64,000 nucleotides of DNA. Origin: Hydrogenophaga sp. BPS33 (GTDB taxonomy: Bacteria > Pseudomonadota > Gammaproteobacteria > Burkholderiales > Burkholderiaceae_C). The stretch covers positions 682,001 to 746,000 of the forward strand of contig NZ_CP044549.1 in the NCBI RefSeq assembly GCF_009859475.1. The letters are read 5' to 3'. The translations under genes were made by a program, and so were the position numbers. Below, one piece after another: positions 37,500 through 46,284 of the stretch; positions within the stretch are counted from its first letter, which is position 1, and each line of letters opens with the position of its first letter. The notes under the pieces were generated by a model. It was not told where the DNA came from, searched no databases, and saw nothing but the letters and a program-made list of their open reading frames with translations.

Positions 37500-38459
37500 A
37501 TGACGCTGACCGAACTCAAATACATCGTCGCCGTGGCGCGCGAGAAGCACTTCGGCAAGGCCGCCGAAGCCTGCTTCGTCTCGCAACCCACGCTGTCGGT
37601 CGCCATCAAGAAGCTGGAAGAAGAGCTGGAACTCAAGATCTTCGAGCGCAACGCCAACGAGATCGCGGTGACACCGCTGGGCGAAGACATCGTGCGCCAG
37701 GCGCAGACTGTGCTCGAGCAGGCCGCGGCCATCAAGGAGATCGCCAAGCGCGGCAAGGACCCGCTGGCCGGCCCGCTGCGCCTGGGCGTGATCTACACCA
37801 TCGGCCCCTATCTATTGCCCGACCTGGTGCGCAACGTCATCGACCGCACGCCGCAGATGCCGCTGATGCTGCAGGAGAACTTCACCACCCGCCTGCTCGA
37901 ACAACTGCGCCTGGGCGAGATCGACTGCGCCATCCTGGCCGAGCCCTTTCCCGACACCAACCTCGCGATCGCGCCGCTCTACGACGAACCCTTCTTCGCC
38001 GCTGTGCCGCACACCCACCCGCTCGCGAAGCAGGACAGCATCACCAACGAGGAACTCAAGCGCGAAACCATGCTGCTGCTGGGCACCGGCCACTGCTTTC
38101 GCGACCACGTGCTCGAGGTCTGCCCGGAGTTCGCGCGCTTTTCCAACGACGCCGAGGGCATCCGCAAGAGCTTCGAAGGCTCCTCGCTGGAGACCATCAA
38201 GCACATGGTGGCCGCCGGCATGGGCGTGACGCTGGTGCCGCGCCTGTCGGTGCCCTCTTCGGCGCTGGAAGGCGCCAGCGCACCGGGTCAGGACTTCGGC
38301 GACTCGTCCTACGTGCGTTACCTGCCCTTTGTGGGCGAAGCGCCCACGCGGCGCGTGGTGCTGGCCTGGCGCCGCAGTTTCACGCGCTACGAGGCCATTG
38401 CCGAGCTGCGCAACGCGATCTATGCGTGCGAGCTGCCGGGTGTCAAACGCTTGTCGTAA
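37500..38459 (+). CDS. oxyR: Hydrogen peroxide-sensing regulator OxyR
   Basis: In this 319-residue LysR-family protein the two redox cysteines stand exactly at positions 199 (GTGHCFRDH) and 208 (VLEVCPEF), the numbering of E. coli OxyR. Peroxide turns them into a disulfide and the protein into an activator. HTH is at residues 1-60 (MTLTELKYIVAVAREKHFGK). The C-terminal effector domain has YVRYLPFVG. It is followed after 36 bases by dps, a classic OxyR target, and preceded by recG, a gene order seen in other betaproteobacteria. Confidence 0.95.
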   Translation: MTLTELKYIVAVAREKHFGKAAEACFVSQPTLSVAIKKLEEELELKIFERNANEIAVTPLGEDIVRQAQTVLEQAAAIKEIAKRGKDPLAGPLRLGVIYTIGPYLLPDLVRNVIDRTPQMPLMLQENFTTRLLEQLRLGEIDCAILAEPFPDTNLAIAPLYDEPFFAAVPHTHPLAKQDSITNEELKRETMLLLGTGHCFRDHVLEVCPEFARFSNDAEGIRKSFEGSSLETIKHMVAAGMGVTLVPRLSVPSSALEGASAPGQDFGDSSYVRYLPFVGEAPTRRVVLAWRRSFTRYEAIAELRNAIYACELPGVKRLS

Positions 38460-38495
38460 CCTTGCTTCTTTCCGTTCCATCCACAAGGAGTTCTC

Positions 38496-39002
38496 ATGGC
38501 CAAACCCAGCGCAAAAGCCGCAGCCCCCTCGATCAACATCGGCATTGCAGAAAAAGACCGCGCCGCCATCGCCAAAGGGCTGTCGCAACTGCTGGCCGAC
38601 ACGTACACGCTGTACCTGACCACGCACAACTTCCACTGGAACGTGACGGGTCCGATGTTCACCTCGCTGCACACCATGTTCATGACGCAGTACACCGAGC
38701 TGTGGAACGCAGTCGACCCGGTGGCCGAGCGCATCCGCTCGCTCGGCCATGCGGCGCCGGGGAGCTATGCGCAGTTCGGCAAGCTCAGCTCGGTGCCGGA
38801 CGCGCCAGCCGCACCCCCGAAGGCGCTGGAGATGGTGCGTATCCTCGTGCAGGGCCACGAGGCCGTGGCGCGCACCGCGCGCCAGCTGTTCCCCGTGGTC
38901 GAGAAGGCGGGTGACGAACCTACGGCCGATCTGCTGACCCAGCGCCTGACAGTGCACGAGCAAACGGCCTGGATGCTGCGCTCGCTGCTCGAAGACGCGT
39001 GA
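38496..39002 (+). CDS. dps: Dps ferritin-like DNA-protection protein
   Basis: This 168-residue four-helix protein has all ferroxidase ligands with the family spacing: His47 and His59 ([12 protein letters not shown], then SLHTMF), Asp74 and Glu78 ([10 protein letters not shown]). Dps forms a dodecamer that oxidises Fe(II) with peroxide, stores the iron and covers DNA. The lysine-containing N-terminus ([12 protein letters not shown]) may contact DNA. AAGGAG lies 6 bases before the ATG. It follows oxyR closely, so it is probably read from the oxyR transcript and perhaps an internal promoter. Confidence 0.95.
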   Translation: MAKPSAKAAAPSINIGIAEKDRAAIAKGLSQLLADTYTLYLTTHNFHWNVTGPMFTSLHTMFMTQYTELWNAVDPVAERIRSLGHAAPGSYAQFGKLSSVPDAPAAPPKALEMVRILVQGHEAVARTARQLFPVVEKAGDEPTADLLTQRLTVHEQTAWMLRSLLEDA

Positions 39003-39856
39003 TCGCCGGGCGCCTCTCTCTTTACCTGGACCTGATCCGCTGGAGCCGGCCCGCTGGCTGGCTGCTGCTGCTGTGGCCAACGCTCGCCGCGCTGTGGGTG
39101 GCCGTGGGCGGGTTTCCGGGGTGGCATCTGGTGCTCGTGTTCGTGCTCGGCACGGTTCTCATGCGCAGTGCGGGCTGCTGTGTGAACGACGTGGCCGATC
39201 GCGAGTTCGACAAACACGTCAAGCGCACCGTGAACCGCCCCGTGACCTCCGGTGCCGTGTCGGTTCGCGAGGCGCTCGTGGTGGGCGCGGTGCTGGCGCT
39301 GACCGCGTTCGGCCTCGTGCTCACCACCAACCTGCTGACGGTGCTCCTGTCTTTCGCGGCGCTGGCGATCACCCTGATCTATCCCTACGCGAAACGCTAT
39401 GTGTCGATGCCGCAGGCAGTGCTCGGCGTGGCGTTCAGCTTCGGCATTCCCATGGCGTTCTCGGCGGCGCAGGCGCACGTGCCGCTGCTGGCCTGGGTGC
39501 TGCTGCTGGGCAACCTGTTCTGGGTGCTGGCCTACGACACGGAGTACGCCATGGTGGACCGCGACGACGACTTGAAGATCGGCATGAAGACCTCGGCGAT
39601 CACCTTGGGCCGGGCCGACGTCATGGCTGTCACCGCGTTCTACGTCGTGTTCCTCGCCATCTGGACCGCAGCGCTCTGGAGCCGGGTCAATCCCTGGGTG
39701 TGGGCCGCCATGCTGGTGATGGCGCTGGCGCAAGTCGTCTGGCACTTCCTGCTCATCAGGGATCGCAGCCGCGAAGGCTGTTTCAAGGCCTTCCGGCTCA
39801 ACCACTGGTTAGGCTTCACTGTGTTTGTGGGCGAGGTGCTGGGGCTGCTGCGCTAA
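38999..39856 (+). CDS. ubiA: 4-hydroxybenzoate octaprenyltransferase
   Basis: UbiA attaches the polyprenyl tail to 4-hydroxybenzoate in ubiquinone synthesis. The 285-residue protein has about eight membrane helices and the two Asp-rich motifs: NDVADREFD at residues 63-71 and [13 protein letters not shown] near 178-190. The start is GTG 38999, which overlaps the dps stop (GTGA), so translation is probably coupled to dps. Normal length, no missing key residue. Confidence 0.95.
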   Translation: MIAGRLSLYLDLIRWSRPAGWLLLLWPTLAALWVAVGGFPGWHLVLVFVLGTVLMRSAGCCVNDVADREFDKHVKRTVNRPVTSGAVSVREALVVGAVLALTAFGLVLTTNLLTVLLSFAALAITLIYPYAKRYVSMPQAVLGVAFSFGIPMAFSAAQAHVPLLAWVLLLGNLFWVLAYDTEYAMVDRDDDLKIGMKTSAITLGRADVMAVTAFYVVFLAIWTAALWSRVNPWVWAAMLVMALAQVVWHFLLIRDRSREGCFKAFRLNHWLGFTVFVGEVLGLLR

Positions 39857-39876
39857 GCCCGCGAGGGCCGCAGGCC

Positions 39877-40845
39877 CTACTCGAGCTTGGCGCCCGAGGT
39901 CTTGATGGCTTCGCCCCAGATCCCGATGTCTTCGCGCAGCTGCGCGGCGAATTCGGCGGGGGTGTTGCACACCACCTGCACGCCCAGGTTTTCCATCTTC
40001 GCGACGAAGTTCGGTTCCTTGGCCAGGGCGGCGAGTTCGCTTGCGATGCGGTGGACGATGGTCTTGGGTGTTTGCGCGGGCGCGCTCAGGCCGTTCCAGG
40101 TCGCGGACTGAAAGCCCGCATAGCCTGCCTCCGATACCGTGGGCACAGTGGGCAACTGCGGCAGGCGTTTGCTGCTGGAGACCGCGAGCACGCGCACGCG
40201 GTTGCCACCCATGTGCGGCAGCACTTCGGGTACGTTGGCGAAATAGGCGGGCATGTGGCCAGCCATCACGTCGGCCAGTGCGGGTGCGCCGCCTTTGTAG
40301 GTGATGTGCACCATGTCCAGCTGTGCGCGCTGCGCGAACATCGCCATGGACAGATGGCTCACGCTGCCGTTGCCGGCCGATGCGTACGACACTTTGCCCG
40401 GCTGCGCCTTGGCCGTCGCCACGAACTCCGACAGCGAATGGGCCGATGAGCTTGGCCCGACTGCCAGCGCGAACACATTGCTCGCAACGATGGAAATCGG
40501 TTCGAAGTCCTTGAGCGGGTCGTACTTGGTCTTGGTGAGCTGCGGCAGGATGGCCATCTGCGGTGCCGTGGCCATGAACAGCGTATAGCCGTCAGCCGGG
40601 GCGCGCATCACGGCTTCTGCAGCCAGCGCGCCGTTGGCACCGGGCCGGTTCTCCACGATCACCGAGGTGTTGAGCTTGCGTGCCAGCGATTCGGCCGTCA
40701 CGCGGGCAATGCTGTCCGTGTTGCCGCCGGCCGCGAACGGCACCAGGATGCGGATGGGTTTGCTGGGCCAGTTCTGCTGCGCGGACGCGATCGAACCGAG
40801 GAGGGCGAGAACGAGGAAGGTGCCGATGGCACGAAGGCTGGGCAT
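39877..40845 (-). CDS. Bug/TctC-family substrate-binding protein
   Basis: In this 322-residue periplasmic protein the signal peptide is MPSLRAIGTFLVLALLGSIASA. The mature part starts QQNWPSKPIRILVPFAAGG, with the Bug GGNTDSIAR motif and VIVENRPGANGALAAE. AAGGAAACTTCC precedes ATG 40845. It follows a GntR regulator on the same strand and is next to a degradation cluster, so it probably brings in that cluster's substrate, a carboxylated compound. TctA and TctB membrane parts are not in the window. Confidence 0.9.
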   Translation of the reverse strand: MPSLRAIGTFLVLALLGSIASAQQNWPSKPIRILVPFAAGGNTDSIARVTAESLARKLNTSVIVENRPGANGALAAEAVMRAPADGYTLFMATAPQMAILPQLTKTKYDPLKDFEPISIVASNVFALAVGPSSSAHSLSEFVATAKAQPGKVSYASAGNGSVSHLSMAMFAQRAQLDMVHITYKGGAPALADVMAGHMPAYFANVPEVLPHMGGNRVRVLAVSSSKRLPQLPTVPTVSEAGYAGFQSATWNGLSAPAQTPKTIVHRIASELAALAKEPNFVAKMENLGVQVVCNTPAEFAAQLREDIGIWGEAIKTSGAKLE

Positions 40846-40873
40846 GGAAGTTTCCTTTCTGGACTGGCGTGGA

Positions 40874-41551
40874 TCATTGGGCTTGGGCCGCTGGCGATGT
40901 CTCCTCAAACGAGCAGCGTGCGGCATCGCTGGCTTGTTGGACGTGATGGACGGCGGCCGCGCGCGCGGAGCGCGCATCGCGCGCCTCGATGGCCGTGAAC
41001 ATGTTGGTGAGCTCGGCCAGGCTGTGGCGAGCACGTCCGGGCGTCGACATGGAGCGCGCCCGCAGGAAGTTGATGCGCGCGATCAGGCCTTGCAGCAGCT
41101 CGGCGATGATCCGGTTGCCACAGCCGTTCAAGATCACCTGGTAGAAACGGGCCGTGGACTCCAGGCGTTCGAGCGCGCTGCTCTTCTTCACTGCGCGCTC
41201 GAAATCCTTGAGCGCCTGACGCATCTGCTCGATACCGGCCTCGTCGGCGCGGGTCGCGTAGAGGTAACACGCTTCGCCTTCGAGCATGGCGCGCACGTGG
41301 TAGATCTCCAGTGCCTCGTCGAGGCTGACATCGGCAATGAACGGGCCCCGGTTGGGAATGATGGTGACCAGCTTTTCGGCAGCAAGCTGCCGGAGCGCTT
41401 CACGCAGCGAGCCGCGGCTGATGCCGAGCATGTCGCACAAGGTGGCCTCCACCAGTTTCTCGCCGGGTTGGAACACGCCACGCATGATGGCGGTGCGCAT
41501 CTTCTCTACTGCCTGTTCCTGCACGCTCTGGCTTTGGATCTTCAGGTCCAT
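40874..41551 (-). CDS. GntR-family (FCD-type) transcriptional regulator
   Basis: This 225-residue regulator has an N-terminal winged helix (QAVEKMRTAIMRGVFQPGEK, then MLGISRGSLREALRQLAAEK). A helical FadR C-terminal (FCD) domain follows (EIYHVRAMLEGEACYLYA) with an Arg/His pattern that binds a metal and small carboxylates. AGGAGAC precedes ATG 41551. A fitting operator, TTGT-N3-ACAA, lies in the divergent promoter at 42273-42287, so it most likely represses both arms of this cluster. Confidence 0.9.
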   Translation of the reverse strand: MDLKIQSQSVQEQAVEKMRTAIMRGVFQPGEKLVEATLCDMLGISRGSLREALRQLAAEKLVTIIPNRGPFIADVSLDEALEIYHVRAMLEGEACYLYATRADEAGIEQMRQALKDFERAVKKSSALERLESTARFYQVILNGCGNRIIAELLQGLIARINFLRARSMSTPGRARHSLAELTNMFTAIEARDARSARAAAVHHVQQASDAARCSFEETSPAAQAQ

Positions 41552-41571
41552 GGATGGGTCTCCTTGACGTT

Positions 41572-42255
41572 TCATACGGGCGTTGCCGCGCAAGGGGTGG
41601 CGGTTTGCCGCGCGCCCTGACGCTTGAACAGGAGGTAGTGCGCCTTGAACCAGGCTTCTTTGGACAGGCGGGTGCGCCAGGGCGTGGCGCGTGCCCGCTC
41701 CCGTTCGGGGGAGTCCAGTGCGCTTTCGTGGGCGAGGTAGTGAAGGGCCAAGTGCGTCCACGCGCCAGGCTCTCCATCGCGGATGCGAAAGCGCCGGCAC
41801 ATCAGCCAGTCCGTGTTTTCGAAGAGCAGGGGCACGTGGTCCTGTTCGTACCAGGCGTTGAAGTCGTCCTCGTGGGCCTCAGGCACCTTGAAAAACACCG
41901 GATAGAGCACGGCCGCGTCCAGCGATTGGGCGTTGGCGTGCGGCGCGGTGGCCTGCCAGATCGTGTCGCACAGATAGCGCGTGAAGCCAGAGACAGAGCC
42001 GAGCATATGGCGCGACAGCGCGCTGGGCTGGCCCTTGACTTGCTGGTAGGCCGGCGTGTTCAGCGTCTCCAGCGAGTCCATCTCGTAGACCGCCAGGTAG
42101 CTTGCGTCCTGCAACGACCGGTAGCGCTGGGCGGAACGGAAACCTGGCACGGCCATGCGCAGCGGGATGTGTTCCTCGTCGTACCAATGGTTGAAAGATG
42201 CCTCCTCAAGGGCGGGGGGCGTCATCTCGGAGAACAGGATGGCTGGGCCTTGCAT
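41572..42255 (-). CDS. DUF4286-like protein with two dimeric alpha-beta barrel repeats
   Basis: This 227-residue protein contains two similar halves: FNHWYDEEHIPLRMAVPGFR near residues 20-40 and FNAWYEQDHVPLLFENTDWL near 130-150. This is the pattern of EthD/DUF4286 small ferredoxin-like folds joined in tandem. Such proteins are often associated with catabolic gene clusters and may act as small lyases or monooxygenase helpers. ATG 42255 has GAGG 7 bases upstream; a TTG further up lies in the operator and is rejected. It is read with the GntR and Bug genes. Confidence 0.75.
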   Translation of the reverse strand: MQGPAILFSEMTPPALEEASFNHWYDEEHIPLRMAVPGFRSAQRYRSLQDASYLAVYEMDSLETLNTPAYQQVKGQPSALSRHMLGSVSGFTRYLCDTIWQATAPHANAQSLDAAVLYPVFFKVPEAHEDDFNAWYEQDHVPLLFENTDWLMCRRFRIRDGEPGAWTHLALHYLAHESALDSPERERARATPWRTRLSKEAWFKAHYLLFKRQGARQTATPCAATPV

Positions 42256-42272
42256 GTGTACCTCGATCGATA

Positions 42273-42287
42273 AATTGTTTGACAATT
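42273..42287. promoter_or_regulatory. GntR-type operator AATTGT-TTG-ACAATT
   Basis: A perfect 6-bp inverted repeat with 3-bp spacer lies in the 88-bp gap between the divergent DUF4286-GntR-Bug and DUF1185-amidohydrolase-monooxygenase arms. The core TTGT-N3-ACAA fits the T-N-G-T-N3-A-C-N-A pattern of FadR-subfamily GntR regulators, and a GntR gene is in the cluster. The surrounding DNA is AT-rich like a promoter. Confidence 0.7.
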
Positions 42288-42343
42288 CTACGATTTAACA
42301 AAAATAATGCAACAACTTTTCACCAGACCACCAGGACGTTTCC

Positions 42344-42925
42344 ATGCAACTGAAGATCAAGCGCACCATGACGGTGATCGACCACCAACTTATCGACCAT
42401 CGGGGCGAGGCCGCCGAGCCGCCGCTGGTGCGCGCCGCCATCGTGGTGGTGGTGGACAACCCTTTCGCGGGCCGCTATGTCGAGGACCTCACGCCCTATA
42501 TCCGCGCCAGCGTCGGCATCGGAGAGCGCATGGGTGCCATGGCGGTGCAGGCCATGGGGGAACACGGCGTGGAGAGCTATGGCAAGGCCGGCCTGGTGGG
42601 TATTCACGGCGAGCAGGAGCATGCCAACGCCTTGTTGACCAGCGACTTCGCCGATCCGATTCGACGCGCCATCGGTGGCGGCAAGGCCTGGATCTCGTCG
42701 ATGACCAAGGTGGTGTCGCCGGGCACGCCGATCGACGTACCCATGAACCACCGCAACGCGGTGTATGTGCGATCGCACTACAACGGCATGACGCTCACGC
42801 TGCACGACGTGCCCGGTCCCGACGAGATCGCCATGATCTTCTGCCTCGCCAGCCGCGGGCGCCTCAACGCCCGCGTGGGGGGCATCGCCCACGCCGACGT
42901 CAAGGGCCTTGACGGTCTCGTTTGA
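42344..42925 (+). CDS. DUF1185 'amino acid synthesis' family protein
   Basis: This 193-residue protein has the family motifs PLVRAAIVVVVDNPFAGRYV, GIGERMGAMAVQAMGEHG, SYGKAGLVGIHGEQEHANAL and the closing NHRNAVYVRSHYNGMTLTLH. Structures of this family (from memory) resemble small decarboxylases or isomerases with unknown substrate. It is first in an operon with an enamidase-like amidohydrolase and a flavin monooxygenase, so it is probably a step in ring degradation and not in amino acid synthesis. Confidence 0.85.
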   Translation: MQLKIKRTMTVIDHQLIDHRGEAAEPPLVRAAIVVVVDNPFAGRYVEDLTPYIRASVGIGERMGAMAVQAMGEHGVESYGKAGLVGIHGEQEHANALLTSDFADPIRRAIGGGKAWISSMTKVVSPGTPIDVPMNHRNAVYVRSHYNGMTLTLHDVPGPDEIAMIFCLASRGRLNARVGGIAHADVKGLDGLV

Positions 42926-42947
42926 ATTCCATGAAAGGAAGCTCGCC

Positions 42948-44144
42948 ATGAAAACTGCCATCGTGAATCTCGGGACCATCGTCTCCGGCGATTGGCGCGA
43001 TCCGTTCTGCGCCGGCGACACCATCCTCATGGAGGATGGCCGGATCGCGTCGGTGGGCACGGCGTCCAGCGATGCGGTGAACGCCTGCGACGTCGTGATC
43101 GACGCCGATGGCGCCACCGCCATTCCGGGTCTGATCGACTCGCAGATCCACAACACCTTCGGTGACTACACGCCGCGCCAGAAGACAGTTGGCTTTCTCG
43201 AAAGCTATGTGCACGGGGGGACCACCACCTGCATCAGCGCGTCCGAGGTGCACGTGCCGGGCCGGCCCAAGGACCCGGCGGGTGTGAAGGCTCTGGCGGT
43301 GGCGGCCAAGAAATGCTTCGACGATTTCCGCCCCGGCGGCATGAAGGTGCACGCGGGCTCAATCATCCTGGAGCCGGGCCTGACCGAGGCCGATTTCGCC
43401 GACGTGGCCTCTCAGGGCGTGTGGCTGGCCAAGGCCGGCTTCGGCGGCGTGATGACGCCGTACGACTACGTGCCCATGATCGCCTGGGCGCGCAAGCACG
43501 GCATGATCACCACGGTGCACACTGGCGGGTCGTCCATCCCCGGATCGTCTGGCATCTGGGCCGAGCACCTCATCGCAATGAACCCGCACGTGTCCTTTCA
43601 CGTCAATGGCGGGCCCGTGGCCATGCCCGACGAGGGGTTCCCGCGCATGGTGCACGAAAGCCAGATCGCCCTGCAGGTGTGCACCGCAGGCAACCTGCGC
43701 ACCACGCTGCTGCTGGGGGAGATGACGATGCAGGCGGACCAGTTCGACCGCTTTCTCATCGCCACCGACACACCCACCGGCAGCGGCATCATGCCGCTGG
43801 GCATGATGTACACCATCACACACTTGGCGAGTCTGGGTCACATGCCGGTTGAATCCGCGATTGCTGCGGCCACCGGCAACAACGCGCGGGTCTATGGCCT
43901 GAACAACGGTTTCTTGCAGGCAGGCAAGGATGCCGACGTGGTCATCCTCGATGCCTGCGTGGGCGGCTCCAAGCACAACGCGCTAGACGCTTTGAAGAAT
44001 GGCGACATCGCGGCCGTGGCGGCGGTGGTGACCAACGGCATTCCCCGTTTCGTCGGCCGCAGCCGCAACACACCGGCGGCGATGAAAACCGTGCGCGTCG
44101 CGCGCAACCAGGTACCGCACGACTTTTCCGGTGGAGGCCACTGA
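42948..44144 (+). CDS. Enamidase-like amidohydrolase
   Basis: This 398-residue metal-dependent hydrolase has GAAAGGAAG upstream of ATG 42948. The overall pattern, IVSGDWRDPF, GDYTPRQKTVGF, HVPGRPKDPAG, HTGGSSIPGSS and ATDTPTGSGIMPLG with C-terminal SRNTPAA, closely recalls the enamidase of Eubacterium barkeri nicotinate fermentation, which opens a tetrahydropyridone ring by cyclic enamide hydrolysis (recalled, not aligned by computer). The usual H-x-H metal motif is here QIH (Gln66-Ile-His68), so one ligand differs. Other ligands (HTGG, HVNGG, ATD) are present. The start of the next gene overlaps the stop. Confidence 0.8.
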   Translation: MKTAIVNLGTIVSGDWRDPFCAGDTILMEDGRIASVGTASSDAVNACDVVIDADGATAIPGLIDSQIHNTFGDYTPRQKTVGFLESYVHGGTTTCISASEVHVPGRPKDPAGVKALAVAAKKCFDDFRPGGMKVHAGSIILEPGLTEADFADVASQGVWLAKAGFGGVMTPYDYVPMIAWARKHGMITTVHTGGSSIPGSSGIWAEHLIAMNPHVSFHVNGGPVAMPDEGFPRMVHESQIALQVCTAGNLRTTLLLGEMTMQADQFDRFLIATDTPTGSGIMPLGMMYTITHLASLGHMPVESAIAAATGNNARVYGLNNGFLQAGKDADVVILDACVGGSKHNALDALKNGDIAAVAAVVTNGIPRFVGRSRNTPAAMKTVRVARNQVPHDFSGGGH

Positions 44145-45355
44145 TGAGAAAACCCCAACATGTGATCGTCGCGGGCGCCGGCCCGGTGGGCGTGGTCGCC
44201 GCCATCGCCTGCGCGCAACGCGGCTTTCGCGTCACCTTGCTGGAGGCGGCTGGCCGCATCGACGACAACCCGCGCGCGGCCACCACCCATCCGTCGACGC
44301 TGGAGTACCTGCACCAGGTCGGCATCATCGACACCTTCATCGACCGCGGCCTGGTGGCGCGCTACTTCCAGTTCTGGGACCGCGACACCCGCAGCCGCGT
44401 GGCGCAATTCGACCACGATCTGCTCAAGGACGAAACCGCCTTCCCCTTCGTCGTGCAGACCGAGCAGCACAAGCTGGTGCGCATCGGATTGGACCGGTTC
44501 GCGACTTTTCCCGACGCCAGGTTCCGCTGCGGTACGAGCGTCACCGCAGTCGAGCAGGACGCGAATGCCGTGACGGTCACGGTGGAGTCCTCCCACGGTG
44601 TCGAACGGCTCAGCGCGGACTACCTCGTGGCCTCCGACGGCGGGCGAAGCGCGATCCGCAAGGCACTGCAGATTCCGTTTGAAGGCTACACCTGGCCCGA
44701 GCGCTTCACCGTGCTCACCACGCTGCACGACTTCGAGAAATCGCTCGGTTGTTGCTACCGCAACTACCTGGCGGGCTCTCAGGAGTGGGCCAACCTGTTC
44801 AAGGTGGCGGGGGACGACATGGCCGGTCGATGGCGCGCCGTGTTTCCGACGCAGGAGCAGGAGAGCGATGAGCAGGCCTTGAGCGACGCGGCGGTCAGCG
44901 CGCGCCTCAGGGGCATCGACGAGAGCTGCTCGCTCGACGACGTCGTGCACCGCAACATCTACAACGTGCACCAGCGCGTCGCCGCGCGCTTTCGTGTGGG
45001 CCGGATCTACCTGGCGGGAGATGCCTCGCACCTGAACAACCCCATCGGTGGCCTCGGCCTGAACTGCGGCGTGCACGACGCGATGGAGCTCGCGACCACG
45101 CTGGAGGCGGCCCGAAGCGGTGCCGGAGAACAGGAGCTCGATCGCTACGATCGCCGCCGTCGCAAGCTCAACGTCGACTTCATCCAGGAGCAGACGATCT
45201 CGAACAAGAAGCGGCTGGAGGAACGCGATCCCGCAGCGCGCGCACAGCGCCTGGACGAACTGCGGGCGATCGAAGCCGACCCGGTGCGGCAGAAGCAGTT
45301 CCTGATGCGCTCGTCGCTGCTGGCCAGCGCGCGGCAGGCGAACGAAATCGCATGA
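44144..45355 (+). CDS. FAD-dependent aromatic-ring monooxygenase
   Basis: This 403-residue flavoprotein of the p-hydroxybenzoate hydroxylase class has FAD motif [20 protein letters not shown], the DG motif ASDGGRSAIRKAL and the second FAD motif LAGDASHLNNPIGGLGLNCG. Such enzymes hydroxylate aromatic or pyridine rings using NAD(P)H and oxygen. The final 60 residues are helical and charged. Its ATG shares one base with the amidohydrolase stop (TGATG), so the two are coupled. With the enamidase-like enzyme it suggests oxygenation and opening of an N-heterocycle; the true substrate is open. Confidence 0.85.
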   Translation: MRKPQHVIVAGAGPVGVVAAIACAQRGFRVTLLEAAGRIDDNPRAATTHPSTLEYLHQVGIIDTFIDRGLVARYFQFWDRDTRSRVAQFDHDLLKDETAFPFVVQTEQHKLVRIGLDRFATFPDARFRCGTSVTAVEQDANAVTVTVESSHGVERLSADYLVASDGGRSAIRKALQIPFEGYTWPERFTVLTTLHDFEKSLGCCYRNYLAGSQEWANLFKVAGDDMAGRWRAVFPTQEQESDEQALSDAAVSARLRGIDESCSLDDVVHRNIYNVHQRVAARFRVGRIYLAGDASHLNNPIGGLGLNCGVHDAMELATTLEAARSGAGEQELDRYDRRRRKLNVDFIQEQTISNKKRLEERDPAARAQRLDELRAIEADPVRQKQFLMRSSLLASARQANEIA

Positions 45356-45431
45356 ACGCGTGTGAGAGTGCCGCGCAAGGCGCGAACGAAACCCGCAGTG
45401 CTATCGCACGCTGCGGTGGCCGGCGCGCTCC

Positions 45432-46262
45432 TCAGCCTCCAAACTCCTGGCCGAGTTCCTTCGCTCGATTTTTCGCCGCGAACAGCGCATCCTCGAACTT
45501 CGTCTTCACGCCTGCGGCCTCCATCGACGTGAGCGCCGCATAGGTCGTGCCGCCTTTGGACGTCACGCGCTCGCGCAGCGTCTGAGGCGGGTCCTCTGAG
45601 CGTTGCGCTAGCGTGGCCGCCCCCACAAAAGTGCCGACCGCCAACTGGTAAGCCACCTCTGGCGGCAGGCCCATGCGGGCGCCCGCGTCGCGCATGGCTT
45701 CCAGAAAATAGAACACGTAGGCGGGGCCCGAGCCTGAGAGCGCGGTCACGGCGTCGAGTTGCGTTTCGGCCTCCACCCACACGAGTTCGCCCGTGGTCCT
45801 GACCACGGCCTCGACCAGCGCGCGATCAGCTTCGCTGGCGCCCGTGCGGGCGAACAGACCCGTCATGCCCAGACCGACCAGTGCCGGCGTGTTCGGCATG
45901 GCGCGCACGATGCGCTGGGTCTGCAGCCAGGTGGCCATGCTCTCGCTGGTGATGCCCGCGGCCACACTCAGATGCAGCGCGCGGCCCAGATGGGGCTGGC
46001 TGGCCAGCGCGGCTTCCTTGAACGTCTGGGGCTTGACCGCCCAGACCACGAGTTCCGCAGGCTGGAGCGACGCGCTGGCGGCGGGCAGCAGCGCCACGCC
46101 CGGAAACTGCTGCACCAGCTTCGCGCGCTGCTCGTCCCAGGGCTCAACGACCTGCAGCGCACTGGCCGGATGGCCCTGGCGCATGAGGCCGCCGATGATG
46201 GCGCTGGCCATGTTGCCGCCGCCGATGAATGTGATGGTGGGATGGGAGGAAGCGGTGTTCAT
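45432..46262 (-). CDS. proC: Pyrroline-5-carboxylate reductase
   Basis: ProC reduces pyrroline-5-carboxylate to proline with NADPH. The 276-residue protein has FIGGGNMASAIIGGL near the N-terminus, VRAMPNTPALVGLGMTGL, and the signature TALSGSGPAYVFYFLEAM with the catalytic region TSKGGTTYAAL. ATG 46262 gives the normal length; the longer open frame runs back into glpK and is not used. It is 22 bases downstream of glpK on the same strand. Close to the convergent monooxygenase gene. Confidence 0.95.
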   Translation of the reverse strand: MNTASSHPTITFIGGGNMASAIIGGLMRQGHPASALQVVEPWDEQRAKLVQQFPGVALLPAASASLQPAELVVWAVKPQTFKEAALASQPHLGRALHLSVAAGITSESMATWLQTQRIVRAMPNTPALVGLGMTGLFARTGASEADRALVEAVVRTTGELVWVEAETQLDAVTALSGSGPAYVFYFLEAMRDAGARMGLPPEVAYQLAVGTFVGAATLAQRSEDPPQTLRERVTSKGGTTYAALTSMEAAGVKTKFEDALFAAKNRAKELGQEFGG

Positions 46263-46284
46263 CGCGCCATTGTCGCGTGTCGGC

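Noticed and set aside
33482..37756. 1424-codon open frame on the minus strand across recG
   Set aside because: Only the part from ATG 35227 down is a gene. The rest is antisense to recG, whose helicase motifs are clear on the plus strand; long antisense frames arise from high third-position GC.
37500..38459. LysR gene considered as phcA, the partner of the phc operon
   Set aside because: Cysteines at 199 and 208 and the neighbouring dps gene identify OxyR.
45393..45416. CCGCAG...CTGCGG hairpin between the monooxygenase gene and proC
   Set aside because: A 6-bp stem with a 12-base loop and no T run; too weak to call a terminator.
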